Shown: positions 38,551 through 51,399 of the stretch, in pieces | Position numbering within the stretch: the first letter of the stretch is position 1 | Layout: the number at the start of each line of letters is the position of its first letter | Source of the DNA: Isoetes taiwanensis | Lineage: Eukaryota; Streptophyta; Lycopodiopsida; Isoetales; Isoetaceae | Length of the DNA: 64,000 nucleotides | Assembly (NCBI GenBank): GCA_021234155.1 | Contig: JAJEKV010000034.1 | Coordinates: forward strand, 2,730,001 to 2,794,000 | Direction: 5' to 3' | Translations under genes and position numbers: made by a program | The notes under the pieces: model-generated | Seen by the model: the letters and a program-made list of their open reading frames with translations, nothing else | What the model was told of the DNA's origin: nothing | The model's database searches: none

Positions 38551-39070
38551 TCCCCAAAATCATAATTTATTATTTTCTTATACTAATGAATATGATATCA
38601 TCAAATATGTGGGACATAATGGCATGAAGTTTCTTTACTAGTTTCTCGGTTGCTTTCGACCCTTAGATGGAGGCTTGGTTGTAGAATATGCCTTTATCTC
38701 AAAATTAGACCATGTAAAGTGCAATGTACATCGGCTTAGAATCGTTGTACTTCACCACATCATTTTTAGTCTTAAGTGGCTCCTCATAACATTAATAGAC
38801 CTAGTGGAGGTGAGATCCCTTTGGTTATAGCATGAATCATGGGGTGACCTTGGCTGATAATACACTTGACGGAAGTTTGAATCATTTGGTCATTCATACA
38901 ACTAATGGAAGTATGAATCGATCCTTAGCTTGAATGTGTATTGAAGCATCCAAGAAACATTAATAGAGACAATGGGCCGTGCGAATCCTTTGGTCATGGC
39001 GAGATATGCGGTCATGGCTCGACTGGCATTTGAAGCCCATGCTATATACAAGATGAAAATATCTAGCATA
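38550..39070. repeat. Long direct repeat, copy 2 (~0.5 kb)
   Basis: Second copy of the 35915-36440 segment in the same orientation, 2.63 kb downstream. Similarity fades just after GAAGCCCATGCT near 39045-39070. Confidence 0.85.
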
Positions 39071-39074
39071 ATAA

Positions 39075-42000
39075 CAAGGGGTTTCTTTTGTATTTTTATC
39101 GTTTTCATATGCTTTTACTAAGATTTGGCCACGGTATTACGGGTGGTGTACTAATTAGCTATTCTAGAGTGCATCTAGTTCCATGTGATAATTCCCAATG
39201 GTCCTTTTGGGTTTCGGGGGGCAAACCCTCGTTTATAATGGTATGTATATCCAGTTATATCACCCGACATATGCCTAGCATATCTTGGTATTTGCTAAAA
39301 AGCTGGTGGTGCATGTAAGTGTTGATCATCCGATACATTCATACAGCAGTGATGGCTATATGCATGAGCGAGAGCATTGGCGTCCCCTAGAGAACGGACC
39401 TCAAGCATCGGCTGTAGATCCCATGAGACAGGACCTCAAGCAATCAACGAGACCAGGCTTCATATTTGGGGCTTTGCTTTGCCGCTAAGGAGAACCTGGC
39501 TTGTTGTTTTGGTGAGGGCACTCATCCTTACTGCATAAACCTAAGCGTTTCCATCTACCATCAACGGCACCATCTTTGCATTACACACGGTTTGTTGAGA
39601 AGACTTCTACCACGATTAAGGGTCTTCTTAAAGTCTTTGGCACGATAGTGAAGGAGGTCCTTTCTACGAGTGAATAGAGGAAGTATTGGAGGCCACGACT
39701 GTGAGTTCGGCGTTGCATGGTTCCTCTTCCGACAAATTAGTCGATTGACTCACATTTGGTGAGGTTCTTGAAGTGCATTGGTTTTCTGCGATGCTTTTAG
39801 GTGATGTTAAGTTACTTTAGGCGATTTTATCTTTATGTCATGGTCAATATACTTCTTTGCTACTTGCATCTGTGACATAACATATCATAGAATATACAAA
39901 TTGTAGATGTAGCCATCACGAGGTTCCATGGTCGGCTCCTCTTCCTCTGGGTCCAAGCTTTTCAGAACTTTGAGTTTCCATGGAAGGAGAGTGAGCGGAG
40001 AAAAATATTTGGCCATAACCATCTTTCACAACATCTTCTGCGCGGGTTCTGTATTTTCCACAGGTATTATATATTCTACAAGTTCATTGGTTTTGTTTTG
40101 TATCTCTTTTCTCAGTTTGCATTGCTTTGTTGGATACGTGATTCAAAGCGTTAGTGCCGAGCTTGGGCTTATTGATGAAAAGCATTTCTTAGATCCGAAC
40201 TAGGAACATCTTTGAATAAGGGCAAGCGTTCAAAGTTTATTATTCACGTGACGGCTTATCAGCTTTATCGGCTTGCCCCATATCACAGGCTGCCCCAACA
40301 TTTTGTCGCCGAGGAAGTGTCGTGGCGGTGCCAATGCGCTATTCGGCTCGAGTTCTGGTATCCCTCTTAAAATTTCTTTGTATTGTTGGCGAGGAAAAAT
40401 ATTCTGATCAACGATTAACTCGCAAATATGGAGACCGGATTGACGAAATTTGAAGAATTCCTACCGGGTAAAGATTCCCATGCTTTAATTTCATCCCTTA
40501 TTGATGTTTATAATTGATGAGATGCATATTATTATGATATTTACCTTGATTATAAAGTCTATGCGATAAAATGCCAATAGTCTTCTATATGTTATGACAT
40601 TGATTGCATATAACACCAAATCTTGTTATTCTACTCGATGATCAACGTGTTTCATCTACGGTAAACCATCACCGGGTTCTTAATCTTTCACGGTGGCGAA
40701 TGAGGAATTTGGTAGATTTTTAAGTCCAGCGGGCGTTGTTTGTGAATATTAATCTTGCACATCTTTTCTACATGGTGACCATGCTCGGAAAAATCAGGGC
40801 ATTCTTCCTTAGCTAGCCCCTACTATTTTCGAGAACCCGATAGGTCCAATTGCTAAATTTGCCTAAATATTTGTTTGTGGCGACCCGCCGGGTCGGACTC
40901 ATGTGTTCCTTGGGATCTAGTGCAAGTATGTTTGAATTTGCTTATTTGCTAAAAGCTTGAAGAATCAAAGGTGATCAAACTTAATCGATGAAATTTGCTA
41001 TTTCATACTCTGCAATGCATTCACAAAAGGTCTGGATGGCAAAGGAATTAATGTTTTATATTTGAAGATGTCTTAGTTGTACATATCTTATGTTAGTTTT
41101 TATATAGAACAAATGGAAAAAAAAGGGGTTATAGCTATCTGATGTTAAAAGTTGTTTTATATTTTATGATATATAGGTAAAAGCGAGGAAGCTTCTAAAG
41201 AAAAGAATACTGGCGAGGAAGATTTTGAAACAACTGCCAGAGAAGGACATGAAAGGTGATGTCCGAGAGATGGCCGAGGAAAGCTAGAAACAAATTTTTC
41301 TACCCATTTTAAACACCGAGGACGAAAATGTTTTGTTTAGATTGAATACGGACAAATTATTCTGTTTGTGATGTGTTCTCGGATGAAGATGGATCGCGAA
41401 TATTGGCACCAAAGAAGTCAAAGTGGCTGGCGATGCGGATCATACACTACTTGGGTATGCAGTAGGCCCGTGGGAGGACTTATTTCTTTGGTATTGTCAT
41501 GAAGTTAAAGAAGCGGTGGAGTGATTACTCATAAGACTCCCACGAGGTTTGTTGAATGCTATTGGGACTTTTAAGGTGTTAATTGGTACAAACATGTCAA
41601 AACCATCATAAGGTCTCTTATGTTGAGTCTTAATATTGATGAAGGGGAAAATACGACTGCGTGAGCTAAAATCTACCAAGTTATCGAGAAGATGAAGTTC
41701 TTCACATTATAAACTAGGACTTATTTGCACATCGAGATCCCTTCAAATAGGCCATCTGTATCATTTGTCGCGGTCTAGAGCTTATCAAACCTCTGTCACC
41801 TCAAGGATAGCCTATGGAGAGGTCATGGGATCAGTAAGCTTGATCACGAAGACTGCAGCTCTTGGGGTTTTGTAAAATTAAATATTGGATACCTAATGAG
41901 CTATGTGGGACTCGTTACTGTGATGGAAATGGAGTCTCCTTGGCCGAATTGATCTGTTTTATCATCGTCTGATTTAATTTTCTTCCATGCTCTGATGCAT

Positions 42001-44380
42001 CTATATTTTTTGAAGTGATACGGTGTTTGCTTGGTCTTCTTCATGCTACTTCTAGTGCTTCAAATATGAAGACCTCCACTAACACTAGGATGCCAGCTAA
42101 ACAAACATAATCAAAGTTGCAATATATCTTCAATGGACTCGAAAGTGGGCTGTGGAATCTTTCAGTTGACCCACAAATAGTAATATTCTTTTTGCTAAAA
42201 GACATGTGGTGAGATTTGTATTATCTGGCACTGAAATCTCTGATACGTCATTGTATCATTAGATTGTGAGAAAGAATAAATAGAACATGGAAAGAAGAAT
42301 GAAGCCAAAATCGCTTGTTCCAGTATAAATCATTAATAAACCCGTTTGATATTTGAGAGTTGGTTGTTATTACAGTGAAGGCATTACACCTAATAAAAGC
42401 AAAAGCAGGATCTAACGAAGATGTTATCCGATATTGAATAGAGAATGCGTCTTTAGCATTAACATCTCGAAAATATTGAAGCCATGGTTGAAGCGGTTAA
42501 ACCAACTCTCATCTGACTCACGGTGATTCGTTCATCTGAATACGAAATGAGGACTTCGATTAAAGAATGGTTCATGTATCTTAGAACCAATTATTCGACA
42601 AGTTCGCGTGCATATTGGGATTCTGCGTGTAGAGCGCCATATTCCGGAAATGGGATTGTTATATTCACAAAGCACGAATTGGTCCTTTTGTACATTGGGT
42701 ACTCTATTCTTAATATTTGAATGCATTCACTAAAAATGAAAGCATGTAATTAAATACCCATTCTCCTGATTTCCATTCTTAATATAAGCTACCGAAAGCA
42801 TTCTTCATAAATGGCTAATATGTTTTGAAATGAAAGATCATAATCCGCGTCAATCCTGAGGTGGTCTAAGTCGCGAACTTTGCAAAAGAGCGCAACGGTC
42901 GATGTACAATTCGCGAAACGAACAGCGCCCAAAGAAACCGAACCCGTTGGCAGATTAAGCCGGAACGCGTAAAATGACCCGGCAAAGGCAATGAAAGCGA
43001 AGCGGCAATGAAACGTGAAAACAACCGTTTCGGGCAGCGGTAAACTGACCACCGTCATAGCGGCCTGTTTTCGCACCGCAATAGAACCCATTGCATTTTA
43101 AGGAAAGTGAGGCCTCAAGCATCGAATTAAAGACTATTAGGGCTTCTTTGGCAGCTGCAGCAGGTCAGTAGCCGGATCAGAAGCCAGATCAATCCAACCA
43201 GTTCATTGTTTGGCGTTGGTGCGGCTACGGAATCCGGGTAGGCGCTGCAGGGATCAACAGATCAACCCAGCCGTGTGGATCACCAGCACCTCTTCTTGCG
43301 CCAGGCTTTTGCTGGATTCGAACATTGGGGCTACCTGTATTTCAAGGTATTCATCCTTTGCCTTTGCGGATTGCTATATGTTCACTGTATTTTTACCAGG
43401 TGAGTCTCGTGCAGCTTTTGCCATTTAATTCCAGTTCCAACCTTCTCTCTTATCAGTAGCATGTTTGCGAGCATGCTTTACCAAATTTACATCTACTTGC
43501 AAGACTAGTTCCCTTGTTGCAGCTTTTTTCTGTAATCTATCAGGATCAGAGGACTATGTATTTGGACACTTGAAGGATAAACTGTTATTTATTATTTGTA
43601 TAAACAATGACTGATAGGTCCATTCGGTTGTGCATGGCATTTGCACTTCACATATGGTGTGGACAGCTAACAAGCAAGTGCACACAAAATCACCATTGCA
43701 GACTCTTCTATTTGCATAATACACAGAATGAAAATATGATCAGACCTTTCTTTATTCAATTACGGTGAGGCAAGCCCTATATTTTCCCTCGCCCCTGTGG
43801 TAGCAGCCATCAAGCACCATCCATTTTCTAAATCAGAGTTTTGCCTGATTTCTCAGAAACAGGGTATATTTTGCGGAAATTTTTGAGTTTTGTCTGATTT
43901 CTTCTTCACTCTCTGTTTATGAGTTCATGGGTTCTTAGTTCTACTACTCAATCAGAGCAAGACAATGATTTAGAAGTTTTGTATTTGCTGGTAACCATGA
44001 TCAAACTCTCGATTTTTGCAGCCTTTATTAAAACTCAAAGCGTCATTCTGGTTCTGCTTACAGTTCAAGAAAGTGTTTGGAGAATGAATTTGCTTATTTG
44101 TTCATTTTGATAAGTTTTCTAGCATCAGGCTATCTGTCTCAATGTAACACTAGCTGTTTTTAACACAACCGCTGAAGAAATATCCGCTATCTATGCTATT
44201 TAGCTCTATCCAAATGGTGGTTATGGCTGCGCTATGATTGCCCCACAAACCCTTGTACTGGTATGCCCCTTTTACTTTAACCAGTTTTTGATGCAGGAAT
44301 TCCAGAGTAAAGCTTATGAGCTAGGTGTCTGATTATGCAATTATAGCTTTAGGAAATCTGGGTATGAACAAGTCCCGGAC
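39075..44380. other. Intergenic DNA, nothing recognised
   Basis: Short frames only. A GC-richer islet at about 42840-43095 carries a 100-codon minus-strand frame (43091-42789) whose composition differs from its flanks, but no domain is recognised. Confidence 0.4.
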
Positions 44381-44500
44381 GAATGTACAATGGTTGAAAA
44401 AAAACAACATTATTGCTTCAATCAATATGGAATGTACAATGGTTGAAAAAAGCAACATTATTGCTTAGTGTAACCTTATTGCTTAGTGTAACCTTTTTCT
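44381..44500. repeat. Tandem duplication, 49-bp unit, plus 18-bp partial repeat
   Basis: GAATGTACAATGGTTGAAAA starts at 44381 and again at 44430, each followed by an AACATTATTGCTT phrase. The end of the second copy (TTATTGCTTAGTGTAACC) is itself duplicated. Confidence 0.9.
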
Positions 44501-45695
44501 TATTTTTTTTTAAAAACCTTTGGATATCAATAAAGTACACACATTTAAAACCATTGGATGACGTGGATAACATACTGAAACCATTACGGCATCCGCAGTG
44601 GCAAAAGCGAGAGGACCATGTAATCATCACAGGATCCCCTACCAAGGCAACTTGACGGATGATCGGCAAAAAACGAAAAACCAATAATGCAGTCCGAAAG
44701 TCGGGAATAAAAGAAAAGAATGAAGCAAGGAGAGAAAGTCCCGAGGAGAAGAATGAGATAAATCCGGAAGAATAGAAAATCGTGTGGATGCAAAATCGTC
44801 TGCCCGACAAAAATCGTCACGAAGAAGAACGCCGCCATGATTAGCAGGATCTGCGAACCGGTAAAAGCCTTACCGGTGGCTTGCCCATGCCTTTCCATTC
44901 TGGTATTGCTCTATTGACATCGGATCCGAAGGGACCTATGCTACCGGGGCAAAATCGACTGATTTGGTAGGGAACGTGAATGCGGTAGATGGAAAGCGGT
45001 CTGGTCTGGAAGATGCGGCAGGTCATCTCCGCGAGCAAACCTAACCAATGCTGACTGAATAGGCGGCATGGTAATAAAGCGATACGGCGCACGCTACAAC
45101 CGAGATGCCGATACGACATGAATTAGCGACCGGACCAGCGACCAAAAAGGAAAAGTAAGGCTTTCAAGTATTTATCTTCAAAACCGTGCATGAAGCCATA
45201 TAGACCTCATTCCAAAAAAATAATCACCCAACCCAACCTTTGGCCAAAATCTTATAAACATCTATAGCAAACCTTCTTGCTTAAATCAATCTTGAAAGCT
45301 TGCTGTTAAAGTAATATACAAAGCTCTAGGTTTGGCCGGAGGTAGACAAATTTGACTTTGCTATAACATGCATTCTCGGGTGAGATGATTGTTATTAGAG
45401 CATTCTTCTTGTTTGGGTAGAACAATTGGTCCTTCACATGAGTTCTCATTCAAAATATATAATGGTTAATGGTTATCGATTATTTGGCTCTAGTTTAGGT
45501 TCCTCTAGTTGCACAAGCATTCAGGTTCAACTCTAGCATTGACGATGGTGGCATCCCCCTTTTAGGGGTGCTCACCTTGTGAAAAATGTTATTTAATCTT
45601 AATTAAGGGCTCTTTATATTTTATTTTGTTTTAAGATTTCAACATATTAAAGCTTTACTCCCAAAATTATTCCCCTAGCATCATCTTAATTGTAT
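44500..45695. other. GC-richer islet and flanks, no firm gene
   Basis: Between about 44580 and 45125 the sequence is richer in G+C and carries overlapping minus-strand frames of 92-130 codons, one hydrophobic (44898-44584, containing SQILLIMAAFFFVTIFVG). It reads like a membrane-protein segment, but three frames would have to be combined and no family can be named safely. Confidence 0.3.
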
Positions 45696-45697
45696 TT

Positions 45698-45932
45698 GTG
45701 TGTATACCAAGTTCATCCAAGATGTTGCGCACTTGGGATGTTGGGTTTGGTCAAACTTGTGTGCAGAGAAGGCGTATTCTTTAGAAGTTGGTTATATCTG
45801 CTAGTTCAATTCATTTTGTCTGCTAGTTCAATTTATTTGTGTACCAAGTTCATCTGAGATGTTGCGCACCTGGAGATGTTGGTTTTTGGTGGAACTTGTA
45901 TGCAAGGAGAGCATATTTTTAGAGTTATGGCG
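45698..45932. repeat. Direct duplication, two ~95-bp copies 139 bp apart
   Basis: Copies begin near 45698 and 45837. Both contain ACCAAGTTCATC, GAGATGTTGCGCACYTGG-type sequence and AACTTGTRTGCA. Between them TCTGCTAGTTCAATT occurs twice in tandem. Confidence 0.85.
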
Positions 45933-46449
45933 CGGCTTATTTTCTCTTCATCGATGCACCGAAATGGGCAGCCTTGTAGATTTTTCGAGGTTCACAGGGA
46001 CAATCAAAGGCCATCTCACATTTCATAATCCCATTGTCCAGAGCCACCGGTCCGAAGTCCCTAGAGGGGCTGACATGCATGCTTGCATGCATGCGCTCGT
46101 GCATGCCTTCTGCGGTGGGAGATGCTATATTGGGGTTCTTCATCAGCGTCTATTCTTTGAAACCCACCCTCCCCTTAATTGTTTCTACCATGTATTTGTG
46201 CGCTGTACTGGCATTGACCGACCCCTGTTGAAGAACTTTGTTTTGTTGTCGCGTGGCGCGGCATCAGGTAAACCCACTCCACTTTGTGCGGTGCAGGTTG
46301 GCAGTGGCGGCGGTTTCGACTTCTCTGTGCGTGGGTTTTGGGAGGCGAGATTCTCGGCCCTTCGTTTGTCCAAGCCCTTTCACCAGAGGCTTATCACTTC
46401 AGGGTTTTCCTCGAAAGCAGAAAGAGCTGAGGGATTTTTAATCCAGTGA
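45859..46449 (+). other. Longest open frame in the window (196 codons), unrecognised
   Basis: Begins inside the second copy of the 95-bp duplication and runs to TGA at 46447. Overlapping open frames exist on both strands (for example minus 46143-45937 and 46373-46185), as expected when base composition suppresses stops. The product would be cysteine- and histidine-containing with no motif I can name. A CATGCATG-rich tract at 46072-46108 encodes a DMHACMHALVHAF-type stretch. Coding status is doubtful. Confidence 0.2.
46072..46108. repeat. CATGCA-rich alternating tract
   Basis: Several overlapping ATGCAT/GCATGC palindromes in about 37 bases. Such RY-type motifs occur in seed-gene promoters, but without a nearby gene this is a simple repeat. 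Confidence 0.7.
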
Positions 46450-49380
46450 TAAAACTTCGGCGAATACCTAAATAAACGCATCTATTAGCATTGTATTTCA
46501 TGGGGTCAAGTTGTATCATTGAAGCATTCCCTTTATTTTTCTTAAATTGGTGGATTAGGTATGTGATAGGCTGCCACTATCCACAGTGTAGAAAAATCTG
46601 GCGAGGATGGATGAAGCCTAGGGAGGTTTTTATCGTTTTCATGCGAGCCTCATTCTAGAATTGATTCTTTTTCAATGAGGTGAGTTCTATAGATTTTTGC
46701 CATGGTGTCATATGTTTAGGTTAAAATATCATTTTTTAAGCAGTCACCTTTAGCTCATGGTTGTTGCCCTTAGCTCATGGTACTTAAGCTATGCCGATAC
46801 CGTTTCCCGTGTTCTGTAATATGCTAGGATGAGATTCCTCCTTACAAGAAAAATCGTTGCACCATGCCAAGCGATTACATTGTTATTGTGCTAGCATGTT
46901 GTTACATAACTTGGATCTTTTACGTGGATTTTGGTGTACTTAGCTTTCTTATAGCAGTGCAGTCGGCATCTCAATGGCGGCATGAATGGTAGCGCAGTGG
47001 TATTCTGCGGAAGTGCAGGATGAACCTCTTCTGTTGATCGGCGCCTCTTGTCACTATCTCGATTACTATCCCTTGTGGCATTCCCGAGGTAGAGGCTTTG
47101 TCATAGTTCCTGCTTCTATTGCCCTATTTTTCCCTTGCATTTACCATCTCTGTTGGCTTCTACATGTTTTCTAGATTCTACTATCTTTTGCATCTTCACA
47201 AATATCTGAGTGGATGACCTCCCATGTTGGCTTGTGTAGCTCCTATGGTTTCTTCTGGTAGGGTGGACTCGAGGTCTATCACAAAACTGCTTGCTTGCTC
47301 GTTAGAATAATACTTAGAAAGTAGTCCACTTTTCTCCTTATATGTATGTTGTCTTGACATGAACAAAGACAGCGTGATATTTGTCTGTCCGGTCATGCTT
47401 ACAAAGGTAAACCATGATGTCTGATGATTACTCTGCTTCTTTATTCATCCGTGGTGAGCACTTAGCTGATGGTAGACTTTAGGCGGCGTGCTAGCGGAAG
47501 TGCTAAAGCCGGGCTTGGTGTGGCAGGCATGAGGCGGCAAATTGAAGTGAGGAAGCGTTTATATAGAGACCAGGCGGGCACTATCACTGAAGTTTAAAAT
47601 TGTATGATAAAAATTCGCCTGGCAAGGTTTGCCAGTTGGAGGAAAAAAAATAAAAAAATGTTCTTCCTCTTCACTATAAGCGCATGTGCTGTAATCTACT
47701 CCATGGTGGTCATCTTGAGTAATGGGAGTGCATCCATCAAGATATAACCAGTTAGAATTTTACGGGCAAATTTCTATATAACGGATTTTTTTATTTACTT
47801 AAGGAAAATCCAACTTGGCAAGTTCATTGATTGGCATAAGATTCAAAAAGTCTCTTGCCTTTTCAATCCGCAGTAGGTTTATTTAATTTTGCTTGCTTCT
47901 TTGGGTTGCAATCCATCTGTCGTCTCCTTGACGAGTCAGGTTCGTTTTCTCTCATCAATGATGGCAAAAACCTTACTTTACAAGTTTACTGGTTGACAAA
48001 ACTCTTCAATTTATTTTCTATTTTGATGCTTTTAGCTAAAGTTTGGTCATTTGACTAAGGTCACTTTTACGTAGAAAAGAATCCATGGAATTTTCTGCCT
48101 ATTACTTGGTCAACTATGGCAAGCATTGGCAAATATACCTAAGTTCTGGCAACTTTATCAACTATAGTAGTGATTTAAGACATATTGATGGTACTAATTT
48201 TGGGCAATTCCATTAGGAGCTTCACTAAATATGCAAGCCCAAGGTACAAGACGTTTCTAATACCAGCGAAATGCACTCAGTCCCTACACATGGGGTGAAC
48301 CACATGTAAGAGTAGAATGTGTGCTCGAGCTCTGCAATATCTAAAAGAACCATGTAAGCTAGAGAGAGAAGAGGGTTAAATCATCTTATCTTCAGTGTGC
48401 CAATGTATGCCAGCTTATAGTTAGATATTACTTACAAGATGAGTGTGAATACTGAGTCTCGAGTCCTTTTCTAAGGCAAGAAGCTTACTGACTGGTTGGC
48501 CAGTTCAGATGGTTCAAGATTCCATTTCTGTCCACCCCTCTCTCAAACCCCATGAGTATACAATACTATCTTCAACACTTATAAAAGACCCCATAGTACT
48601 AATTTCAATAATCCAGGACTTGTCAAGTCGTACTTCTTGGCGAGCCAGTTGAGCACTGGTCCAAGTGTCCACGAGCAGCTCCATGAACTGAAACCGAAGT
48701 CTGGATATGATTTCCAAGAGACAAAGAAGAGAACCTCTCATTAACCCTTCTCGTCAGGGGAACTTCTATCTTTGCTCTTCATTGCTGATATGGAGCAAGC
48801 ACAGGGGAGTGGTCCACGTTGAATGGCTTAAACGATATAGCAAATATTATGTAAATATTCCAATGTAGGTTCATGGTTAGGGACAAGAGAAATCTTTATC
48901 TAAAACTATTATTTAAGTATGAATATTATAGGTAGCCCCTATAATTAGAAGGATCTTTGTCAATATAAAAGAGGGCACTAAATCGAAGAAAGGAGTCAAG
49001 ATTGAAGAAGAAGGGCAACTTTACCTTATTTAAGGACGAATCAATATTTCAAGGATAGGCCTTTCTTTAAATAGAAGGCATCTTTATAATATTAAAGGCC
49101 TTAAAGGGCCATCAATTATAAAGGGGAGGTGATAGACCATCTATTGAAGAACACCGCAACACAAAATAAAAGAAAAAGGACTAGGAGAAAGGACCAAATG
49201 TTGAAGTTTAGACAAAAAGCCGGTTTAGGGACCAGCGTTTCAACAGGAGTCAGGCAAATAGAAAAAAAACTACATCCATGTCTTGGTGAAGCAGCGAAAC
49301 CTCAAACAAAGCAGGCAATGCCCATAGAAGTAATTGACTGATGCCCATAAATATATAGAACTGGTTTATCCGAACACAAA
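46450..49380. other. Intergenic DNA, nothing recognised
   Basis: Short frames only. The stretch 48850-49130 is A/T-rich with repeated TTTAAGTA/TATAAAAG-like phrases and an AAAGGGGAGG purine run near 49120, but no element could be delimited. Confidence 0.35.
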
Positions 49381-49382
49381 AT

Positions 49383-50860
49383 TGTGACATTCCACGTATT
49401 TATATGCTATACATACAAGTACCATGACATATCACCAAGGATATTTTAGCCATCATAAAATAGACGAAAGGGGTTAAAGTTAGCCATGCTAAAATTACAT
49501 TAATTAATTAATTAAGCTAATTTTGTCATCTTAGCTAATTAATAACTAATTATATAGTTAATTATTATTAATTAAGATAATTAAGCAAGTGCCACTTGGG
49601 CCAAATCAATTTGAGGAATTTGGTGGAGGAGGAGAAATTTTGTTCAACCTTGTTCCAATCAGTGAGATGGAGACCCCGATAGACAATAGTTCTAGCTAGG
49701 ATACTGGTTAGTGTGTAGATAGCTTGAGCTTCTACCTAACCGTTGTATGATTAGTTGTATGGTCAATCTCTATTTGTTATTTAAGCTGAGGTTATGAATG
49801 GATTTACGTATTATGGCAGTTCTTTTCCTGCACCTCTTGTGCTTGTGGGATTACCGGGGGGGGTGAGACCTAAAGGCTAGAACTAGAGATGTTTCTAGCT
49901 AGAATCCTATAAACCCCAATAAATGGGGCCTGTGCACAAGAACCCACCTGGCTGTGGATGTTATGCCAAGATTGCGCACCATACAATAAGCATAGTGGTG
50001 AAGGGTGAAGTGGAGGTAGAGCCTTGCTGAGCATGGCTACTGGGCTCCTGTAGCGTGCTAGGCTTATAGTCGGTCATTGCATGTGGGCCGGATATGAGTC
50101 TGACACCCCCTGCATTGCAGATGTCATCCCGAAAGGACATCTTGAGCTCGATAGGCACGGTGAGCTGGCCTATGGATACGGGTACATGGCGCCAGTGGTG
50201 CCACAACCCTGTAGCCATCCATGGAACCATTGTGCTCCAGGTGGGGATTCATCTCTTTCCTGCCTCATCGAACAGGGAAGATGCAACCAAGAGTAGTCTA
50301 GAAGGTGATTCCATGAGATTGCATCTTTGGAAGGCTACAATCATGCCATAGCATGTTTCAGCCTATGCTGCAAAAGTCTGCATAGGAGGGGCGGATGGAG
50401 TGGGCTACCCTAGACATTGTTCTATGCCAGTCAATGCCATTGTCATGATTCTGTCTATTGTTATCCGGAGACCTTGACCGTCAATCGACCCCTTTTAGTC
50501 TGATCCTGGGGCAGAACCCTCATCTATGATGCATTTTATATGACGTTGTTGTTCGTATTGATGATGGATGGGCCACCCTTCGAAGTGGCATATCATTTAT
50601 GTGTATTGTCACTAGTGCTAACATGTTCCATATAGGATTATCCATAGAAGGCGTGGGACAAATGACACCTCTGTGCCCTTCACTCGGACACTTGGTCATC
50701 AAAAGTGGTTCTAGTTAGACGGAGGGCCTTCCCTTGGTGATCGAATTGCCATGGGAGGGAGCATCATATAGGTTCGAGGAGCATCACAATAGTAACAGAG
50801 CCATGTTCATGGTAGACCAGATCATAGCACTGGCCATGCCCTAATTAGTTGCTCGATTGA
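49383..50860 (+). repeat. Diverged LTR copy in inverted orientation to the 53-kb LTR
   Basis: Starts TGTGACATTCC, against TGTGACGTTCC at the start of the minus-strand LTR. It then shares, in the same order, a CCTGTGCAYARGAACCCACC block (about 49930), a GGCTTATRGTCGGTCA block (about 50066), a GGAGGGGCGGATGGAGTGG block (about 50385) and TAGACGGAGGGCC (about 50716). Its orientation is opposite to the 52982-54765 LTR. The right end is unclear and no primer-binding site or polypurine tract flanks it, so it may be a solo or truncated LTR. The A/T-rich TTAATTAA tract at 49498-49590 lies inside it. Confidence 0.7.
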
Positions 50861-51224
50861 GAGATAATGTAAGGAATCACCTTAAATTCCTAGGTAACAT
50901 GCTCAAGTAACTGTGTGTAAGAGATGAGCTAATTAGAAGGGAAATGTAGGAGGAAAATGTAAGGCCATGTTAAGTTTTTGGCAGAAAAAGGTCACTTGGG
51001 AACTCAGATAGAGGTGATTTTTGTACCTTTGCGTAGAGGACCCTTGAGTTAGCTAAGACCCCTAAAAGCCCCATCAGAAGATGCAACAGATAAACGATTT
51101 TTAGGATCTCTTTTAAAGTTGTGCTATTCTCCTTTCGTCACTTTAAAATTTGATTTTGAACCCAAAATACTCTAGGAGGGCAACATACATATGTGCATAT
51201 AAAAATGCTGTATAAAAATTTTTA

Positions 51225-51385
51225 TAGCTTCAAAAAAAAAAAAGAATAAAGTTTGAAATTTATTTCGATTTGGAGCGCCCTCTTCTTTCATTCTGTGTTT
51301 TCTGCAAATCTTCCAACTGCCGTGGCTGGCAGATTTGGCGCTCGAACCCTTTCCACCATAGTAGACTCTGCCACAACTATTAACT
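51225..51385 (-). mobile_element. Weak SINE-like unit
   Basis: On the minus strand TGGCAGAGTC (51373-51364) resembles an A box and GGTTCGAGCGC (51348-51338) a B box. The unit ends about 100 bases later in a run of 12 T (51243-51232). The A-B distance is short and there is no second copy, so chance is quite possible. Confidence 0.25.
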
Positions 51386-51399
51386 CTACGCTACTACCA

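Noticed and set aside
35915-39070. Firm call of an LTR retrotransposon from the direct repeats
   Set aside because: The two copies do not share TG/CA ends, no primer-binding site or polypurine tract is seen and the interior has no gag or pol motif.
44381-44500. 49-bp duplication as a regulatory array
   Set aside because: Only two copies beside poly-A/T runs, with no gene nearby; replication slippage explains it.
44584-44898. FixH-like bacterial membrane protein
   Set aside because: Only one hydrophobic stretch is suggestive, frames must be changed to extend it, and neighbours of that operon are absent.
49498-49590. TTAATTAA-rich tract as a replication origin or matrix attachment site
   Set aside because: It is a simple A/T-rich tract within an LTR copy, and nothing beyond composition supports such a role.
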